Shown: piece after piece, positions 13,733 to 14,018 of the stretch
Position numbering within the stretch: the first letter of the stretch is position 1
Layout: each line of letters starts with the position of its first letter
Assembly: GCA_017858295.1 (NCBI GenBank)
Contig: JAFMBU010000027.1
Coordinates: 1-14,018, forward strand
Direction: 5' to 3'
Source: Porticoccaceae bacterium
GTDB lineage: Bacteria; Pseudomonadota; Gammaproteobacteria; Pseudomonadales; Porticoccaceae
DNA: 14,018 nucleotides
Notes under the pieces: model-generated
Told to the model about the DNA's origin: nothing
Databases searched by the model: none
The model's input: the letters and a program-made list of their open reading frames with translations, nothing else
Made by a program: the position numbers and the translations under genes

Positions 13733-14018
13733 ATGGCACTACTATTAAATTGCGATCTTGGCGAAAGCTATGGCGCCTGGACCATGGGCCTCGACGATCA
13801 GGTTATGCCCTTTATAGATCAAGCCAATATTGCCTGTGGCTTCCACGCCGGCGACCCAGTGGTAATGAAAAAAACCCTACTCTCCGCCAAGCGCCACGAT
13901 GTGATTGTTGGGGCGCATCCCAGCTATCCCGATCTGGCTGGTTTTGGTCGTCGCTCAATGAAACTGCCAGCCATCGAAATAATTGCCATAGTCCAGTACC
14001 AGATCGCAGCCATTGCAG
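13733..14018 (+). CDS. pxpA: 5-oxoprolinase subunit A, LamB/YcsF family (5' part only)
   Basis: The first 95 codons are present and the gene runs off the window. The translation begins MALLLNCDLGESYGAW and contains the family signatures ANIACGFHAGDP (about 32-43) and GAHPSYPDLAGFGRR (about 60-74). PxpA with PxpB and PxpC forms the ATP-dependent 5-oxoprolinase that opens pyroglutamate to glutamate. Full-length members have about 250 residues, so the remainder and probably pxpB/pxpC lie downstream. AGGA seven bases before the ATG is a good ribosome site. The 206-base gap upstream carries operator-like repeats, so the gene is probably regulated separately from proS. Confidence 0.93.
   Translation, partial: MALLLNCDLGESYGAWTMGLDDQVMPFIDQANIACGFHAGDPVVMKKTLLSAKRHDVIVGAHPSYPDLAGFGRRSMKLPAIEIIAIVQYQIAAIA

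Overview
The window looks like chromosomal DNA of a gammaproteobacterium, most likely a marine member near the Cellvibrionales/Porticoccaceae or Pseudomonas-Marinobacter side of the class. This is inferred from gene order (fmdB-aspS, ruvC-ruvA-ruvB, a HIT gene next to proS), from full-length E. coli-like housekeeping proteins and from ordinary Shine-Dalgarno sites. No phage, transposase, CRISPR array, tRNA or rRNA was recognised. The species assignment is a guess.

Left part, all on the minus strand (read right to left). A probable fmdB-aspS unit (9863-7767) starts at a promoter with a perfect TATAAT and a GC-rich discriminator. A lone gene follows (7498-7016) for a small protein with a short N-terminal module, an acidic Pro/Ala/Glu block and a Lys/Ala/Pro tail, closed by a strong intrinsic terminator. 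Next is a tightly overlapped four-gene ABC export cassette (6764-2506): membrane-fusion protein, ATPase and two related FtsX/MacB-type permeases. The Holliday-junction operon ruvC-ruvA-ruvB (2375-17) follows. In many gammaproteobacteria aspS is followed by yebC and then ruvCAB. Here yebC is absent and the acidic/basic protein plus the exporter occupy that place.

Right part. Divergent from fmdB, a plus-strand gene (10165-10686) encodes an HU-family nucleoid protein with a 70-residue histone H1-like Lys/Ala N-terminal tail. It converges on a minus-strand HIT-domain gene (11134-10706), which diverges from proS (11228-12952). A secreted SLT-type lytic transglycosylase gene (12921-13526) overlaps the end of proS. 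After a 206-base gap carrying two near-identical 17-bp repeats, the window ends inside pxpA (LamB/YcsF family, 5-oxoprolinase subunit A; 13733 to the edge).

Most genes are ordinary housekeeping genes: translation (AspRS, ProRS), recombination (RuvABC), nucleoid structure and cell-wall turnover. The points most worth a second look are the charge-segregated protein gene bracketed by inverted copies of GTTCTACACC(A/G)ACGC, the exporter sitting where yebC is expected, the minisatellite-encoded tail of RuvB, and the paired operator-like repeats before pxpA. I did not find a clearly new defence or metabolic system.
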